NCBI GenBank assembly: GCA_033558025.1 | Contig: JAUCEF010000014.1 | Span: 3,410,001-3,474,000 of the forward strand | DNA: 64,000 nucleotides | Source of the DNA: Phytophthora sp. 'mugwort' | Lineage: Eukaryota; Oomycota; Peronosporomycetes; Peronosporales; Peronosporaceae | Reading direction: 5' to 3' | Shown: positions 21,827-32,416 of the stretch, piece after piece | Layout: every line of letters begins with the position of its first letter | Position numbering within the stretch: position 1 is the stretch's first letter | Translations under genes and position numbers: made by a program | Notes under the pieces: generated by a model | The model's input: only the letters and a program-made list of their open reading frames with translations | What the model was told of the DNA's origin: nothing | Database searches by the model: none

Positions 21827-23161
21827 ATGCTGCGGCGAGGAGCTCCGGTACGAGGGGCTGTGCTTCGCCGCTGCCTGTCGACGGCTCCAGGCCCGCGACG
21901 CACCAAGGGACTGAACCTCACGCCTTACGTGTCTCCACTGCTGCTGCGTCTGCACCCGGACACAGTGCAACGCCATGCGCCCACATTGGTACAGGAAAAT
22001 GAACAGGCACTCAAACAGCTCAACGTATTCCTGGAGTTAGCCACGTTCGGCTGCAACAACGATGCGTTCAATGCGCGCAAACAAGTGTTGGCACTGAGCG
22101 AGAGTCCTCAGGCAGTTCAGGACGAGCCTGTGCGCTTTCCACTGGTTTTCCACGTCCCCATGGACGATTTAGATACCCAGGAACACGTCGACGGGTTCGT
22201 CGAAGTCAAGTACACGGTGGAAGTACCCGGGCGCCTCGTGAAGCGCACGCTGTTAAATCCAGGACGGTCGGTGGGTGCTCGCAATGACCCAGAGACTGCA
22301 CTGCAAGCCCCGTTCGCGCGGGAGTGGCAACGCACCACGAAACAAATTTTGCAGGATCTGTTCCAGATGGCTCAAGTACCGCTTGTAGTGGAAGAAGCGG
22401 AGGACGAGATGAAGATGACGGCGTTGGCCGAGTGGCTTGCGGAGGAAGAGACCGTTGCGGATCAGGCAGATGTGCATGGAATTCGTGTTGGGGAGCAGAA
22501 CCGCTCGAAAAAGCGAGAACACGAACAGTTTGATAAGATCTTCCACGAGATGCTTATGCACGAAAAGAATATCGTGCAGGAAACGACGACAGGGCTGGAA
22601 GACGGACCTAGTAAGTGCGTTTTGGGTTGTTTCGGGATGTCGTTTGCTGAGCGTGGCCTTGTGTCAACTCACCATTGTATTTGTTATTTCCTGCTTGCAG
22701 CGACGCAGCATGCTGTACTGACTAATCTGCTTCACTCGAGGCTTTTCCTGCCGAAGTTTCAGGATCCTCACATGAAAAAGAGCGCGTTTCACTGGATTGC
22801 GAACCTTTTACTTGTCAACTTTATGGAGTTGCGCCTGCACAGTCTAGTGTGGAACAAGATCATGCTTCTTATCACTGCCGACACCGAGGTGGAAGAGCCG
22901 CAGGTGTCATGGGACGAAGAAGCTCCAGAGCAGGGCATGGGCATCCTCGTTCCTGTTGGAATGGACGTCGATATCCTGATCGATTGCATATATGAGAACG
23001 TCGAAGAGCTTGAGTTTGCGCTGGAGGAGAAAACTGCTCGGGCTCAAGCGGTAACAAAAGAGCAGCAGCGGCTCCGGAAAGAGAAGAAAAAGAAAGGAAA
23101 ACAGAGGCGACGAGGCCATTTTTACCAAGACGAAGTGAATGCAATTTTCCGGGCGGGATAA
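21827..23161 (+). CDS. TCAIM: TCAIM-like mitochondrial protein (DUF4460/DUF4461)
   Basis: Function is poorly known; the animal relative TCAIM is mitochondrial. The chosen start is ATG 21827 (a TTG two codons earlier is not a start). The N-terminus MLRRGAPVRGAVLRRC is basic and lacks acids, as in mitochondrial presequences. Residues about 30-70 carry the J-domain-like YVSPLLLRLHPD...N...LKQLNVFLE pattern of DUF4460; the C-terminal half would be DUF4461. A 90-bp intron, 22611-22700 (GTAAGT...TTGCAG), is a multiple of three and stop-free, so the unspliced frame stays open: 414 residues spliced, 444 unspliced. The C-terminus is rich in Lys/Arg (KEKKKKGKQRRRG). It starts about 100 bp after the K+ channel. 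Confidence 0.78.
   Translation: MLRRGAPVRGAVLRRCLSTAPGPRRTKGLNLTPYVSPLLLRLHPDTVQRHAPTLVQENEQALKQLNVFLELATFGCNNDAFNARKQVLALSESPQAVQDEPVRFPLVFHVPMDDLDTQEHVDGFVEVKYTVEVPGRLVKRTLLNPGRSVGARNDPETALQAPFAREWQRTTKQILQDLFQMAQVPLVVEEAEDEMKMTALAEWLAEEETVADQADVHGIRVGEQNRSKKREHEQFDKIFHEMLMHEKNIVQETTTGLEDGPSKCVLGCFGMSFAERGLVSTHHCICYFLLAATQHAVLTNLLHSRLFLPKFQDPHMKKSAFHWIANLLLVNFMELRLHSLVWNKIMLLITADTEVEEPQVSWDEEAPEQGMGILVPVGMDVDILIDCIYENVEELEFALEEKTARAQAVTKEQQRLRKEKKKKGKQRRRGHFYQDEVNAIFRAG
22611..22700 (+). other. Intron of the TCAIM-like gene
   Basis: GTAAGTGC donor and CTGCTTGCAG acceptor; 90 bp, in phase and without stop. The one difference I saw between the two gene copies (22642 G; 257 gives A on this strand) lies here. 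Confidence 0.75.
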
Positions 23162-23414
23162 TATATTTGCAGTGGACAACATTGTGTTGTCAACATTGTA
23201 TACTACTTCGAAGAACATGTAGTAGTAGGGCTTAATAAGGACCCAATTACACAAATTGTGAAGGAGCCTAATTAACATAACGAACACTCCATGTTGTCAA
23301 CAAGAAATGGTTAAGAAAAGTACTGGTTTGCGACATCATGAGGCATTATTAACGCACTGAGGCATTATTGTCCGCAGCAAACTCACTGCGCAAATGCAAA
23401 TCGAAAAATGTGGC

Positions 23415-26400
23415 TTACTCAAACACGCAGGACACGCGAATGGTGCCGGCCTTAACAGCATCAGGCGGGAGGCTCGCCATGTCGTCCCCAATCGATAGAA
23501 GAGAGCGGATCGACAGCGAACGCGACGATGTGGCCGAACCAGCGACCTCTATCTTCACCGTGAGGTAGCCGATGGCCTTACCAGACTGGTCCTGCAACAC
23601 CAGCTCTTCTGTCGTCGCAGGAGCGTTGCTCCTCGTCGCGTCGATCGCCAGAGTAGCAGATCCGAGGCGTGCGTCCACAAGCATGCTCTTGTCCTTGAGC
23701 GAAACCACCAACCTGGAGTCGGCGCCATTGCTGTGCAGCTCCTTGGCAGTCAGGGGAAATGTGAAACTTTCGCCCCACGTCGCATTGCCCAGCAACTCCT
23801 TCTTTTTGTTCTTGGTGAACGACATTTTGGTGGTGTTCGTCCGGTTCGCATTTTTGCCAACATGCACCGAGATATACGGCGTGATGTTGGGTGTGCTGCT
23901 ACCCAGATTGCCCAAACCAAGCATTCCACTGCCAGTCGAGCTCGTGACCACCATGTCTCGCAGTGACAACACCGTCACAAGCACCTGATGCTTCTCCTCA
24001 CCCAAAGACGACGCATGACTGTCTTCCTTCCAGCTATTTTTCTTCAGCATTACTAGCGGATAGTCCTTCTCAGTAATCACGTGGCTCACATTCTTCTTCG
24101 TGTTCCCAGGTTTCACTTGCGTGTGCACCCACTGAGCCAGGTCCGACGAGTATTCGGGCGGCTTAAAATCCTCCTGTAGCTGCGCCATGCTCATGATGCA
24201 CTTACCAACGGTTTTAGCCACCGTTCCGCCGTAAGAATCTTTCACTACGAACTGCACCTCATTTTCTTTGCCCGTCAAGGCCACTTGAGTCTTCTCTTGC
24301 CAAACAGGGTTAACCGTGTTATAAATGACAGCGGTTTTCATCACATCCACGCCATCGATGCGCACAACGCACAAGGGATCGCACGACTTGTCCGAGTCTA
24401 GCCCATTAGCGCCGAGTACCTCCAGTTCTAGCTTCGTGGGCTTGTAATGTTCCTCGTCAAATTCCGGGATCAGCTTGCCGTTCTCAACAAGCTTCGGTTT
24501 GCGGCGGCGACCGCCGAATGGGGAGCGATCCACGACTGTCGATTGAACACCCAGCGCAAGGTTGTGAGACGTGGACGTTAGACCTTTGAGAAGAACGACG
24601 CCGGGGCCCGTGATACCCTGCACCGTGCCCTGTACAAGTCCCGTCACGCCGCCCTTGATGGCACCCTCCACAGGCTTCGTGAAAATGCCCGTGAAGCCAC
24701 GACCAAGGTCTTTCGCGAACTTGACACCAGCATTGTCGGTCGAAGAATCATCACCAGCTGCAGTATCAGTTTTTTTATCATCAGCGAACTCGCCCACAAA
24801 CTTATCCAGCGAGCCCGTGATTTTCGCGACAGAGGATGCACCTGATTTCACGATGGTCTTACCCAGCACTTTCACTCCCTCGCCTCGCGTTTGAGCACCA
24901 CCAGTCAATTCACCCTTCGTGATCTTCAGAAATTCTACCACACCAGATCCCAAATCTTCAACGAGTCCAATCGGATTGCCAATAATGTCGGCGCTGCCAA
25001 TAAGACGGTAAGCCTGCAGCACACCCTGCTGGACATAGTTCGCGACCAGCTGGCTCTGGAGTCGGTGCTTTGTAGAGAAGCAGCGCACAATCACAATCTC
25101 GCTGAAGCTGAATGTCGGCGACCCACTCAGGTTTGACCCGATAAGGCCAATAACCTGGCTCAGGAAGCCTAAAATCACCGAGTGACCTCCACCCGTAGAC
25201 GACACAATGTCTTTGCGGGTGATCGAGTATTCCAAATCCACAGACAAGGACGAAATGCGCAAAATATCGAAGTACACGAGGTCCGTTTGGATGCCACCGT
25301 CCTCCGTCACCAACATCACAGGCATTGGCGGGGCACGACGCTGAAGCGTGCGCTCTAGGGTCAGCTTCGAGCGGTACGCCATGGTTGCGTCGGACACTAA
25401 GTACGGTTCAAGCAGTTTGACGAGGTTCACTAAGTAATCGATGTCCACCTTTACCGCCAGATCGCTCAGACCAAACTCAAGCAGCTTGTAAGTTCCCAAT
25501 CGAGCCTCGAGATCAGCATCAAGTACCAACTTGACGAACGGTTCGGGTTCCTTGCCCACCGACTTGTCACTGTAGCCGGCATTCACTGGGTTCATAATAA
25601 CAGGAAACTTGGCACTCGTCAGCATGTTGTCCACTTGGCAATGCAACACCGAGAATGTCCATTCCAGCGAGGCAGGCGCTTTTTGCAGTTTAATAACATC
25701 AACCGATGAAAAGAATACTTCCTGAGGGAATCCATCCAGCAACGAAAAACCAAACCCATCGAAAGCAATATCAAAAGATGAAGCATAAAGCATTCGACGA
25801 TGCTGAAAGTCGCCTTCTCCTTCCGAGTCCTGGTTCTCCAGAAGACTCAGCTCCAACTCCTTCTCCGCAATCTTGAGCACGCGAGTACTTTTTTCAACAA
25901 CAACCTGGACAGTCAACTCGACAGGACGCTGCTTCTCCCCATCGCGGGACACCCACATGGTAATGGGATTCAGATAGCCAACGTAGTCAATGTCATACTT
26001 CTTGGTCTGCGCCTTGGGAGCATCCACGTGTGAGAGACGGAGTTCAACATGACGTTCCTTTGACAACGGGTTGAACCAAGCGAATGCGTGCCATGCACCA
26101 GATTTAATGGTGGCAGCCATCTCCTTTTGTCCGCGACTGAAGATGGATGACTCGCCCAACTGAGCGCAGTCCACCCTGAACGGCGTGTAATTCTCAATAC
26201 GATATGGAGGTGCGCACGATACATCCGTCAGAACCACGTACACGTACATGTCAACCACCTGCACACTTGCTTGGCAAATAAGGTATCGCTGGCGCACTGA
26301 TGAATAAACCTGCAAGTAGAGATCTCCCGCCGTATTGATCGGAATAGCGAATGACCAGTTCTTCTTGTCGACGTCGGTGTCCCAGTCCTCTGAGAACGCA

Positions 26401-29400
26401 AACGACACGTAACGCTGGCTTTGTTCCACAGACTCACCCTTCTTCAAAGACCCGAAGTGATACAGAGGCGTAGTCTGGCCATCTTCCAACGTCAAATGCA
26501 ACTGCTTCACCTCCTCGGCACTTCGTTTGTGGAACATGTCATCGACCTTTTGCGGGTCATTGTCGTGCGATGCAAAGCTTTGAATGAATAGCTTTTGGTT
26601 CAAACGGTTCTGAACGAAGTATCTTGGGCTTAACGTGAGCGAGATACCGGGCTCAAAGAGGCCGTACAGACCTTCCATCTTCACGCTGAAGACGCTTGGA
26701 CCGCATACGACCTCACCCATCGTGTTAATTGCTGTCGTGTTAATAGGCTCCGACCATTTTGCGTTCTTAATCGCATGGTCGGACACAGTAGAAGCCTTGT
26801 AAGCCGTCTCTGGCATATTGCCCAGCGCTCCCCACGCCGCTGGGCGACGGTTAAGGTTTGCACGCGGCTTCAAGCTCAAACGATCTTTTTGCAACGACGT
26901 CATAATCGGATAACTGAACGGTACGCACACGTCCATGGCCACAAATGAGTTTCTCTTAGCACCAGGCTCGGTTGATGCAAAACTAAACGCAAGCGATGTG
27001 TTGTCCACAATCCAGTAAGGACTTGAAAAGCGTACGAGACGAGGGTACCCAGGTAGCGTAATTCGATCGATGTTAAACTTGAGACCAGTATCCGCTTCAA
27101 CGCTTTCCCGCAATGTCGTGAATTGCTCAACTCCCTTGTGGATCATCATCAAAAGCGGTTTTGACCATGAAGACGCAACGTGCTTGCCCATGCTTTGCTT
27201 CTTGGCAACCAGTCGAACAGATAGGTATCCAGGATAACCCCCGGAAACGCCAGACACCTCCGTATCGTGCCCCGACTCCACCACTCCGCTCAATACTCCA
27301 TCGGACGGCTCAAGTTCACTCTCACGCTGGAGAAGCACTTCAACCTTGGCATACTCAACCTTCATGTCTCTTAACGAACTGGTCTTGTACTCAATGAAAC
27401 GGTATTCCATTTCATATGGAAGCGAGTTACGCACTACGAATGGAGGCAATAGAGCCAGTTCCCACTCAAAATGTGAGCGCAGATACCAACGACGTACAAT
27501 CATGTTCGGAGTCAAACTCTTAATGACCTTCGTGCATGTTTCCTCGGTCTCGCCATAGACAATGTGTCCGCCTCGGCGTTGCTTCTTCTTTGCCTCGCGT
27601 TCGGCTTCGTGCTCCTCAAGCTCTTCGATTGCCTCAGTGGACGTTAGCACGTCATTATTCAGCGATGTTTTGACAATCCAGTGCTCATAGTTCTCAGGAC
27701 GAGCATAGAACTCCGTGATTCCCATAAGAAGTGAAAGCGGCAGCGAAATACGCTCATTTGGTCGCAGCTTGATAGCGGGAGATTCTACAGACTTTCTGCC
27801 CTCGCTCGCGAGAGTCAGATATTTCACCTCGTAAGACTCAGAGCTATGGTTGCAGAAGTACGTGTTGGATCTCAGCACAATGAGCTGTCGCTGCGGGTTT
27901 TCCAGTCGCGAAAACACAGTGACAAACAGCGTTGAGGGCGATGCCTCAGCAGTGCTGACACCAACGCTAATATTGCCAAAAGATGGCAGCTTCACAGCGC
28001 TTTTACTGGTACCCCACTGGTCGATTACAAGTGAATCAAGGGTAGCCTCACCGTCCTTGAGAGCCCCGTTTTCAATGTGAGCGCGGTTGTGCGCTTCGAC
28101 CGTGACTGGCTCGTCATTACCGTTCAGCATCAGGGTGACCTTACATCCCGTGAAATTCTGCACCAGACAATCCATCTCTTTGTACTTCTTCGCAGCCACA
28201 ACACTTTGAAAGCTATCCTGATGCTTCTGTAAGGCATTTTGCTGTGCCTCTCCATCAAGGGCGTCCATCAAAGCACGGTACGTCCTCAGTACACTGGGCG
28301 TCACATTGATCTGGAATCGCTTCGCGGCCTCCATCAACACAGAAAATCCGTTCTCGCCTGCACCTGAAGAAATACCCGCCACCAATTCCCATGGCTCAAT
28401 AATATGTTCCATATCATTTGCGATGTCACTGTAGCAAGACGACGAAATCTTGAAACCAAATAGTACTGTCCAGTCGGAGTAGCCAGAAGTAGCCAAACCG
28501 ATCCAATCCACGGGGCCAATCTCATCAATTTCCTTGGCAGTCATTTCCATCGACACCTTCACATCCTTAATGGCAAAATCACCGCGGCAAAAACGAGCAG
28601 GTAAATCCGTATCCGTAAGAACAAAGCGCAGATTACCCATCTTTACGTCGCTCGTGAACTGTAGCTGCTTCTTCACCGGATTTGTAGTTTGCGTGAGCTT
28701 GCTTACCAGTTGCTCGGCCTCCTCCAAAGCTGCGCTGAAAATACCGTCACGTTTCTTCTTCGCAATAACCTTTGCAGCACTCTGATATTCGCTGATGCCT
28801 CCACAATGCGTAAAGGGCTGCAATAACCACTCGCACATAACATGATCCATGCAGTTATCTTCTATAGCGGGTAAAACCAAAGCATCCCAAATGAGATTCG
28901 CAGCATCATAGTTCTTCAACAAACGAACCAACTTCTTCTGCACATCCACAGGATTTTGGTCGCCAAGCGAACGGTTCGTGACGCGAGCTTCACTCTCAAA
29001 TAGTTCCCAAAATCGTCCTTCGAACGCTGGACGTTTGATCCACTCTGCGAGCTGTTCAGACGACGTTATCTTCGTCTCGCACATCTTATTGATGACTTCG
29101 AACGAATGATATTCATTGCCGCGCAGGTTGAGGAAGCCATTGAGCGCATTGCTGCCGTTCCTTGACACCGAATCAGAAGCTGCGGCAGCTTCATCCGACA
29201 GCAAGTCATCGCGCAAGAATACTCGAAGCTCCTGAAACTCCAAGAATCCATTGCCATCCTGGTCGATTTCCTTGAACAGCTCACGAACAAAATACTCCAA
29301 CTCGCTTTCTAGCAAAGTGTCGCCAACCTTCACACGGCGCAATAGGAGAAGAAGCTCAGCCAGCTCGATATGGCCGTTTCCGTTTTCATCGATTTCGTTG

Positions 29401-32057
29401 AACAGACGGTGCAAACGGTCAAGGACTGCATCAACTTCGGCCTGACGCCGAATCTCATCTTGCTTCATACGACTTTCAAGTCGAAGCCGAGATTGGTCAG
29501 GCGTCGTCGTCTGCATGTTTCCAAGAGCCTCACCACAAGACGCCAATAACGATAAACTGAGGTCCGACCCAGCAACCAAGACATCCGGCATATGCATCAT
29601 CACGCTCTGGTGGCAAATCAAGGGGTCTTTGGTGTCTTGTTCGAGCGTGAACTGGAACACAATGCTCGTTGGGGCCAGAATGGCTTCCACCTTATTGGCT
29701 CCTTCGACGTATTGCGCTCCAATACTGAAGCTGTCGACGTTGAATTCCACCGTCTCTTTCACCTTAGAGCTTTCAAGATGAATGTTCAATGTGGTCGGCA
29801 CGTCCACGCGGCAGTCCACCACATATTCACTTCGCCACGTCTCCACATTAATATCCGTGAATAGCGATTTCGAGAAGGACTGTGTAGGTAGCAAGAAGAT
29901 GTGACAGTCCTTCATACTCACGTCGAGATTCAGCAGCATACCTCCAAGCAGGCTAAATGGAGACATCGTCACCTCCTTCGTCACCGTTTCCACTTCGCTC
30001 TTGGCCACCTGCACCGGCGCAGGTGATGACTCAGAGTGAGAAATTGATGTCGTTGGCGGACATGCTGTCGCCAGCACTTGAGTAGTTTTCGTGCTCAATC
30101 GATCCACGTACAGCAGGAAATGCTCCAACGCACCAGCTGATAGCACTAACTTCACGTTATTCACGGTAGCACGCACGTCCTGCTTCCCACTTTCAAATTG
30201 GCTAACGTGAGCTGTGAGCATCTGTGGCGGCGTAAACGCATCCGACTCTGCGGCCACCTCGCTGAAGTCCGCAAACATCAGTTTAACCGTTGGAGAAACT
30301 GGGTTCAGGACGGAAGTTCCAAAGTTCACGACAAACGTGGTCTGTCCCAATACCATATCCACATCCAGTTTTTGCTTCTCGTCACCTTCAGCAATCGTGA
30401 ACATGCGCACATTGACGCCGAAGCCAACAACAACCAATTCTGCCACCTGGCGACCGCGCTCAACAAATCCAATGCTCATGTTGTCCCAGGTCAGAGCAAT
30501 TTGCATGGCCCTGAACATGACGTTGCTCGGTTTAACAGCGTTCTCCTGCACAATTGCAGTATAGTCCGCAAGAGAGAGCTCGTCTTGATTGCGGCGGTAG
30601 TACTTGGCCAATCCAGTCGCGCGACTGCGCAGTCTCAGAATTTTGTTCAAAGTCATCGATGCTTCCAGTGTGCGCAGCTTCTCATTGCGATCTTTCTTTT
30701 CCTGTGTCGACAGGGAATTGTTGCTGTCCACTTGGTCGTAGTTAGCCATGTAATAGGTCTCGTCCTCCTGTGAGATCGGCTTACCGACAGTCTTATCGTG
30801 TTCGAGCGTACGTACTGACTGCACCAAGACTTGGTGGTCCGTGTACGGAACAAAGAGGTCACGCAATACTCCAACCAGCAGCTCACGCGTGACAGAAATG
30901 TTGTTGACCGACGACGACACAATCTCCACTTGCGCCAAGCGGTTATTCATCGGGATTGGAGCATTATTCTCCACAATACCCAGCAATCGAGGCATTGGCG
31001 GCACCTTAAGCTTCAATTCGAGACCGGGGAACGACAGAAGAGGTGTTTCGCCAGGGCCTATTCCGCCGTTGTCCTTCAGCGGGTCCAGCGTAGTCTCCAC
31101 AGCTGCCTTGTCGTCCTCCCCTTCCTCGACAGAAGAAGCGCAGATATTCATGCCCTTGATGGTCATCGCGTATTCTACCAGGATCTCTTCTGACGTCAAC
31201 ACCAGCTGCAAGGCCTCGTCGCCATTGTCATGCAGGACGTCCGTCACCAGATCGTACGACTTCATAGAGAAGCTCACCCGCGTGGGCTTGAGCACAACAG
31301 GAATGGAGCTGCTCGTGGCCACCTCGACGTCCTCGTCGTCTTTCTCCTCCGCTTCGTCGTCGTGGCCGTCAATGGCAGCAACTCCAGGCATTAGGCCCGT
31401 GATGGCTACTCTCACGTCACTCACGTGGACGTCCACCTGAGCCGCGATCTGTTGCAGCACGCGGTCCTTGAAAGAAAAAGCCTTGGGCGCTGCTCCAGAC
31501 GGCGCGTTGGCCTGCTCCTCCTCCTGCTTCTGCCTCAATTCTGTCTTGGTGCGCTCGGCCACCAGTTGATTGAACCAGTTGGCCGCCTCGTTGAGTTTCA
31601 TGGCCACGGCGTCTTGTAGTTCGAAGACGCCCTCCACGTTGGGGTCCACTATGTGGCCATCCACAGCCACGCCCTCCACTTTTACCACCACTTTCCAGGT
31701 CGTGGCCAGGTGGATTACAATTTTCTTAACGCTCACACTCTGGAGCTCCACGGGGGCCAAGCCCTGCTTGGCAAAGGCCAATGTCTTTAAAAACTCGCTC
31801 TGCAGCCGCACGAAGAAGAGTGAGATGGTCACACCACGCAGCAGCTCCGAGGCCACGTTACTGCCGCGTCGGCCCCGCACCTCGAAGGAGCCCAAGGTGT
31901 ACTCGACTTGAATGCTGTCAGTCAGGTAAGCGGCCGCGAACTTGTGCACGAGCCCCGAGAGCAGTGGGAAGATCGTGTAGCGCGCCAAGGCAGGCACAAC
32001 GCACAGCGAGAGCGACACACAGACGCTAAGCAGCGATACCGCCAGCACCCCGAGCAT
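23415..32057 (-). CDS. VPS13: VPS13-like bridge lipid-transfer protein with EF-hands and C2 domains
   Basis: A single uninterrupted frame of 2880 residues. VPS13/chorein-family proteins form long hydrophobic channels that move lipids between membranes. Seen: hydrophobic N-terminus (about 1-30); long beta-rich region; two EF-hands near residues 875-945 with loops DENGNGHIELAE and DQDGNGFLEFQE, both keeping the Ca2+ ligands; a VPS13 adaptor-binding/SHR-BD-like region about 1530-2020; the ATG2/VPS13 C-terminal signature (GNPIGLVEDLGSGVVEF) near 2355; and two C2-like domains about 2540-2620 and 2690-2840 (first with NPVWQEK). The EF-hands and C2 domains suggest Ca2+-controlled membrane contact. 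It ends about 250 bp from the convergent TCAIM-like gene. The N-terminal chorein motif is weak. Confidence 0.85.
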   Translation of the reverse strand: MLGVLAVSLLSVCVSLSLCVVPALARYTIFPLLSGLVHKFAAAYLTDSIQVEYTLGSFEVRGRRGSNVASELLRGVTISLFFVRLQSEFLKTLAFAKQGLAPVELQSVSVKKIVIHLATTWKVVVKVEGVAVDGHIVDPNVEGVFELQDAVAMKLNEAANWFNQLVAERTKTELRQKQEEEQANAPSGAAPKAFSFKDRVLQQIAAQVDVHVSDVRVAITGLMPGVAAIDGHDDEAEEKDDEDVEVATSSSIPVVLKPTRVSFSMKSYDLVTDVLHDNGDEALQLVLTSEEILVEYAMTIKGMNICASSVEEGEDDKAAVETTLDPLKDNGGIGPGETPLLSFPGLELKLKVPPMPRLLGIVENNAPIPMNNRLAQVEIVSSSVNNISVTRELLVGVLRDLFVPYTDHQVLVQSVRTLEHDKTVGKPISQEDETYYMANYDQVDSNNSLSTQEKKDRNEKLRTLEASMTLNKILRLRSRATGLAKYYRRNQDELSLADYTAIVQENAVKPSNVMFRAMQIALTWDNMSIGFVERGRQVAELVVVGFGVNVRMFTIAEGDEKQKLDVDMVLGQTTFVVNFGTSVLNPVSPTVKLMFADFSEVAAESDAFTPPQMLTAHVSQFESGKQDVRATVNNVKLVLSAGALEHFLLYVDRLSTKTTQVLATACPPTTSISHSESSPAPVQVAKSEVETVTKEVTMSPFSLLGGMLLNLDVSMKDCHIFLLPTQSFSKSLFTDINVETWRSEYVVDCRVDVPTTLNIHLESSKVKETVEFNVDSFSIGAQYVEGANKVEAILAPTSIVFQFTLEQDTKDPLICHQSVMMHMPDVLVAGSDLSLSLLASCGEALGNMQTTTPDQSRLRLESRMKQDEIRRQAEVDAVLDRLHRLFNEIDENGNGHIELAELLLLLRRVKVGDTLLESELEYFVRELFKEIDQDGNGFLEFQELRVFLRDDLLSDEAAAASDSVSRNGSNALNGFLNLRGNEYHSFEVINKMCETKITSSEQLAEWIKRPAFEGRFWELFESEARVTNRSLGDQNPVDVQKKLVRLLKNYDAANLIWDALVLPAIEDNCMDHVMCEWLLQPFTHCGGISEYQSAAKVIAKKKRDGIFSAALEEAEQLVSKLTQTTNPVKKQLQFTSDVKMGNLRFVLTDTDLPARFCRGDFAIKDVKVSMEMTAKEIDEIGPVDWIGLATSGYSDWTVLFGFKISSSCYSDIANDMEHIIEPWELVAGISSGAGENGFSVLMEAAKRFQINVTPSVLRTYRALMDALDGEAQQNALQKHQDSFQSVVAAKKYKEMDCLVQNFTGCKVTLMLNGNDEPVTVEAHNRAHIENGALKDGEATLDSLVIDQWGTSKSAVKLPSFGNISVGVSTAEASPSTLFVTVFSRLENPQRQLIVLRSNTYFCNHSSESYEVKYLTLASEGRKSVESPAIKLRPNERISLPLSLLMGITEFYARPENYEHWIVKTSLNNDVLTSTEAIEELEEHEAEREAKKKQRRGGHIVYGETEETCTKVIKSLTPNMIVRRWYLRSHFEWELALLPPFVVRNSLPYEMEYRFIEYKTSSLRDMKVEYAKVEVLLQRESELEPSDGVLSGVVESGHDTEVSGVSGGYPGYLSVRLVAKKQSMGKHVASSWSKPLLMMIHKGVEQFTTLRESVEADTGLKFNIDRITLPGYPRLVRFSSPYWIVDNTSLAFSFASTEPGAKRNSFVAMDVCVPFSYPIMTSLQKDRLSLKPRANLNRRPAAWGALGNMPETAYKASTVSDHAIKNAKWSEPINTTAINTMGEVVCGPSVFSVKMEGLYGLFEPGISLTLSPRYFVQNRLNQKLFIQSFASHDNDPQKVDDMFHKRSAEEVKQLHLTLEDGQTTPLYHFGSLKKGESVEQSQRYVSFAFSEDWDTDVDKKNWSFAIPINTAGDLYLQVYSSVRQRYLICQASVQVVDMYVYVVLTDVSCAPPYRIENYTPFRVDCAQLGESSIFSRGQKEMAATIKSGAWHAFAWFNPLSKERHVELRLSHVDAPKAQTKKYDIDYVGYLNPITMWVSRDGEKQRPVELTVQVVVEKSTRVLKIAEKELELSLLENQDSEGEGDFQHRRMLYASSFDIAFDGFGFSLLDGFPQEVFFSSVDVIKLQKAPASLEWTFSVLHCQVDNMLTSAKFPVIMNPVNAGYSDKSVGKEPEPFVKLVLDADLEARLGTYKLLEFGLSDLAVKVDIDYLVNLVKLLEPYLVSDATMAYRSKLTLERTLQRRAPPMPVMLVTEDGGIQTDLVYFDILRISSLSVDLEYSITRKDIVSSTGGGHSVILGFLSQVIGLIGSNLSGSPTFSFSEIVIVRCFSTKHRLQSQLVANYVQQGVLQAYRLIGSADIIGNPIGLVEDLGSGVVEFLKITKGELTGGAQTRGEGVKVLGKTIVKSGASSVAKITGSLDKFVGEFADDKKTDTAAGDDSSTDNAGVKFAKDLGRGFTGIFTKPVEGAIKGGVTGLVQGTVQGITGPGVVLLKGLTSTSHNLALGVQSTVVDRSPFGGRRRKPKLVENGKLIPEFDEEHYKPTKLELEVLGANGLDSDKSCDPLCVVRIDGVDVMKTAVIYNTVNPVWQEKTQVALTGKENEVQFVVKDSYGGTVAKTVGKCIMSMAQLQEDFKPPEYSSDLAQWVHTQVKPGNTKKNVSHVITEKDYPLVMLKKNSWKEDSHASSLGEEKHQVLVTVLSLRDMVVTSSTGSGMLGLGNLGSSTPNITPYISVHVGKNANRTNTTKMSFTKNKKKELLGNATWGESFTFPLTAKELHSNGADSRLVVSLKDKSMLVDARLGSATLAIDATRSNAPATTEELVLQDQSGKAIGYLTVKIEVAGSATSSRSLSIRSLLSIGDDMASLPPDAVKAGTIRVSCVFE

Positions 32058-32416
32058 GCTGGGCGAGCGGTTTGCGAGATACAGCAGCAGTTTGACCGGC
32101 GAGAACGTCCAAGGGACGAAGACCTACACTCCTGATGCGCGCGCTTTCGTGGTTTCTCTGAAATGAGGCGAGGATACCGACAGGATACGTCTTGAAGTTT
32201 TTGTCTAAGATTTTGTATGGTCTCGCTTTAAGAACGATGGATGGAATCCACGATAACGTTTGTTTAGTGAGTTGTAGTTTAATGTCAATCTGGAGAGGAA
32301 TGATTTAGCGCGATTCGAACAATACCGGTATGTCAGTAAGTGGGCGAGCGCCTGATTTGTGAGTCACAAATTGTGAACCTCGGAGGCTACAGGTGTGACG
32401 TCACTCGCCAGCCATC
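32058..32416. promoter_or_regulatory. Divergent promoter region of VPS13-like and MTH1-like genes
   Basis: 359 bp shared by two divergent genes. A palindrome TTGTGAGTCACAA lies at about 32357-32369 and the CRE-like palindrome TGACGTCA at 32397-32404, 13 bp before the MTH1-like ATG. No clear Inr/FPR box was found. Regulatory use of either palindrome is inference. Confidence 0.35.

Larger units (their letters stand above)
17936..22898. repeat. Right arm of ~5-kb inverted repeat
   Basis: Reverse complement of 1-4963 with only isolated substitutions. It contains galactokinase copy D, the K+ channel and most of the TCAIM-like gene. The match is limited on this side by the window start, not by a visible breakpoint, so the true arm could reach into or past the VPS13-like gene. 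Confidence 0.95.
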
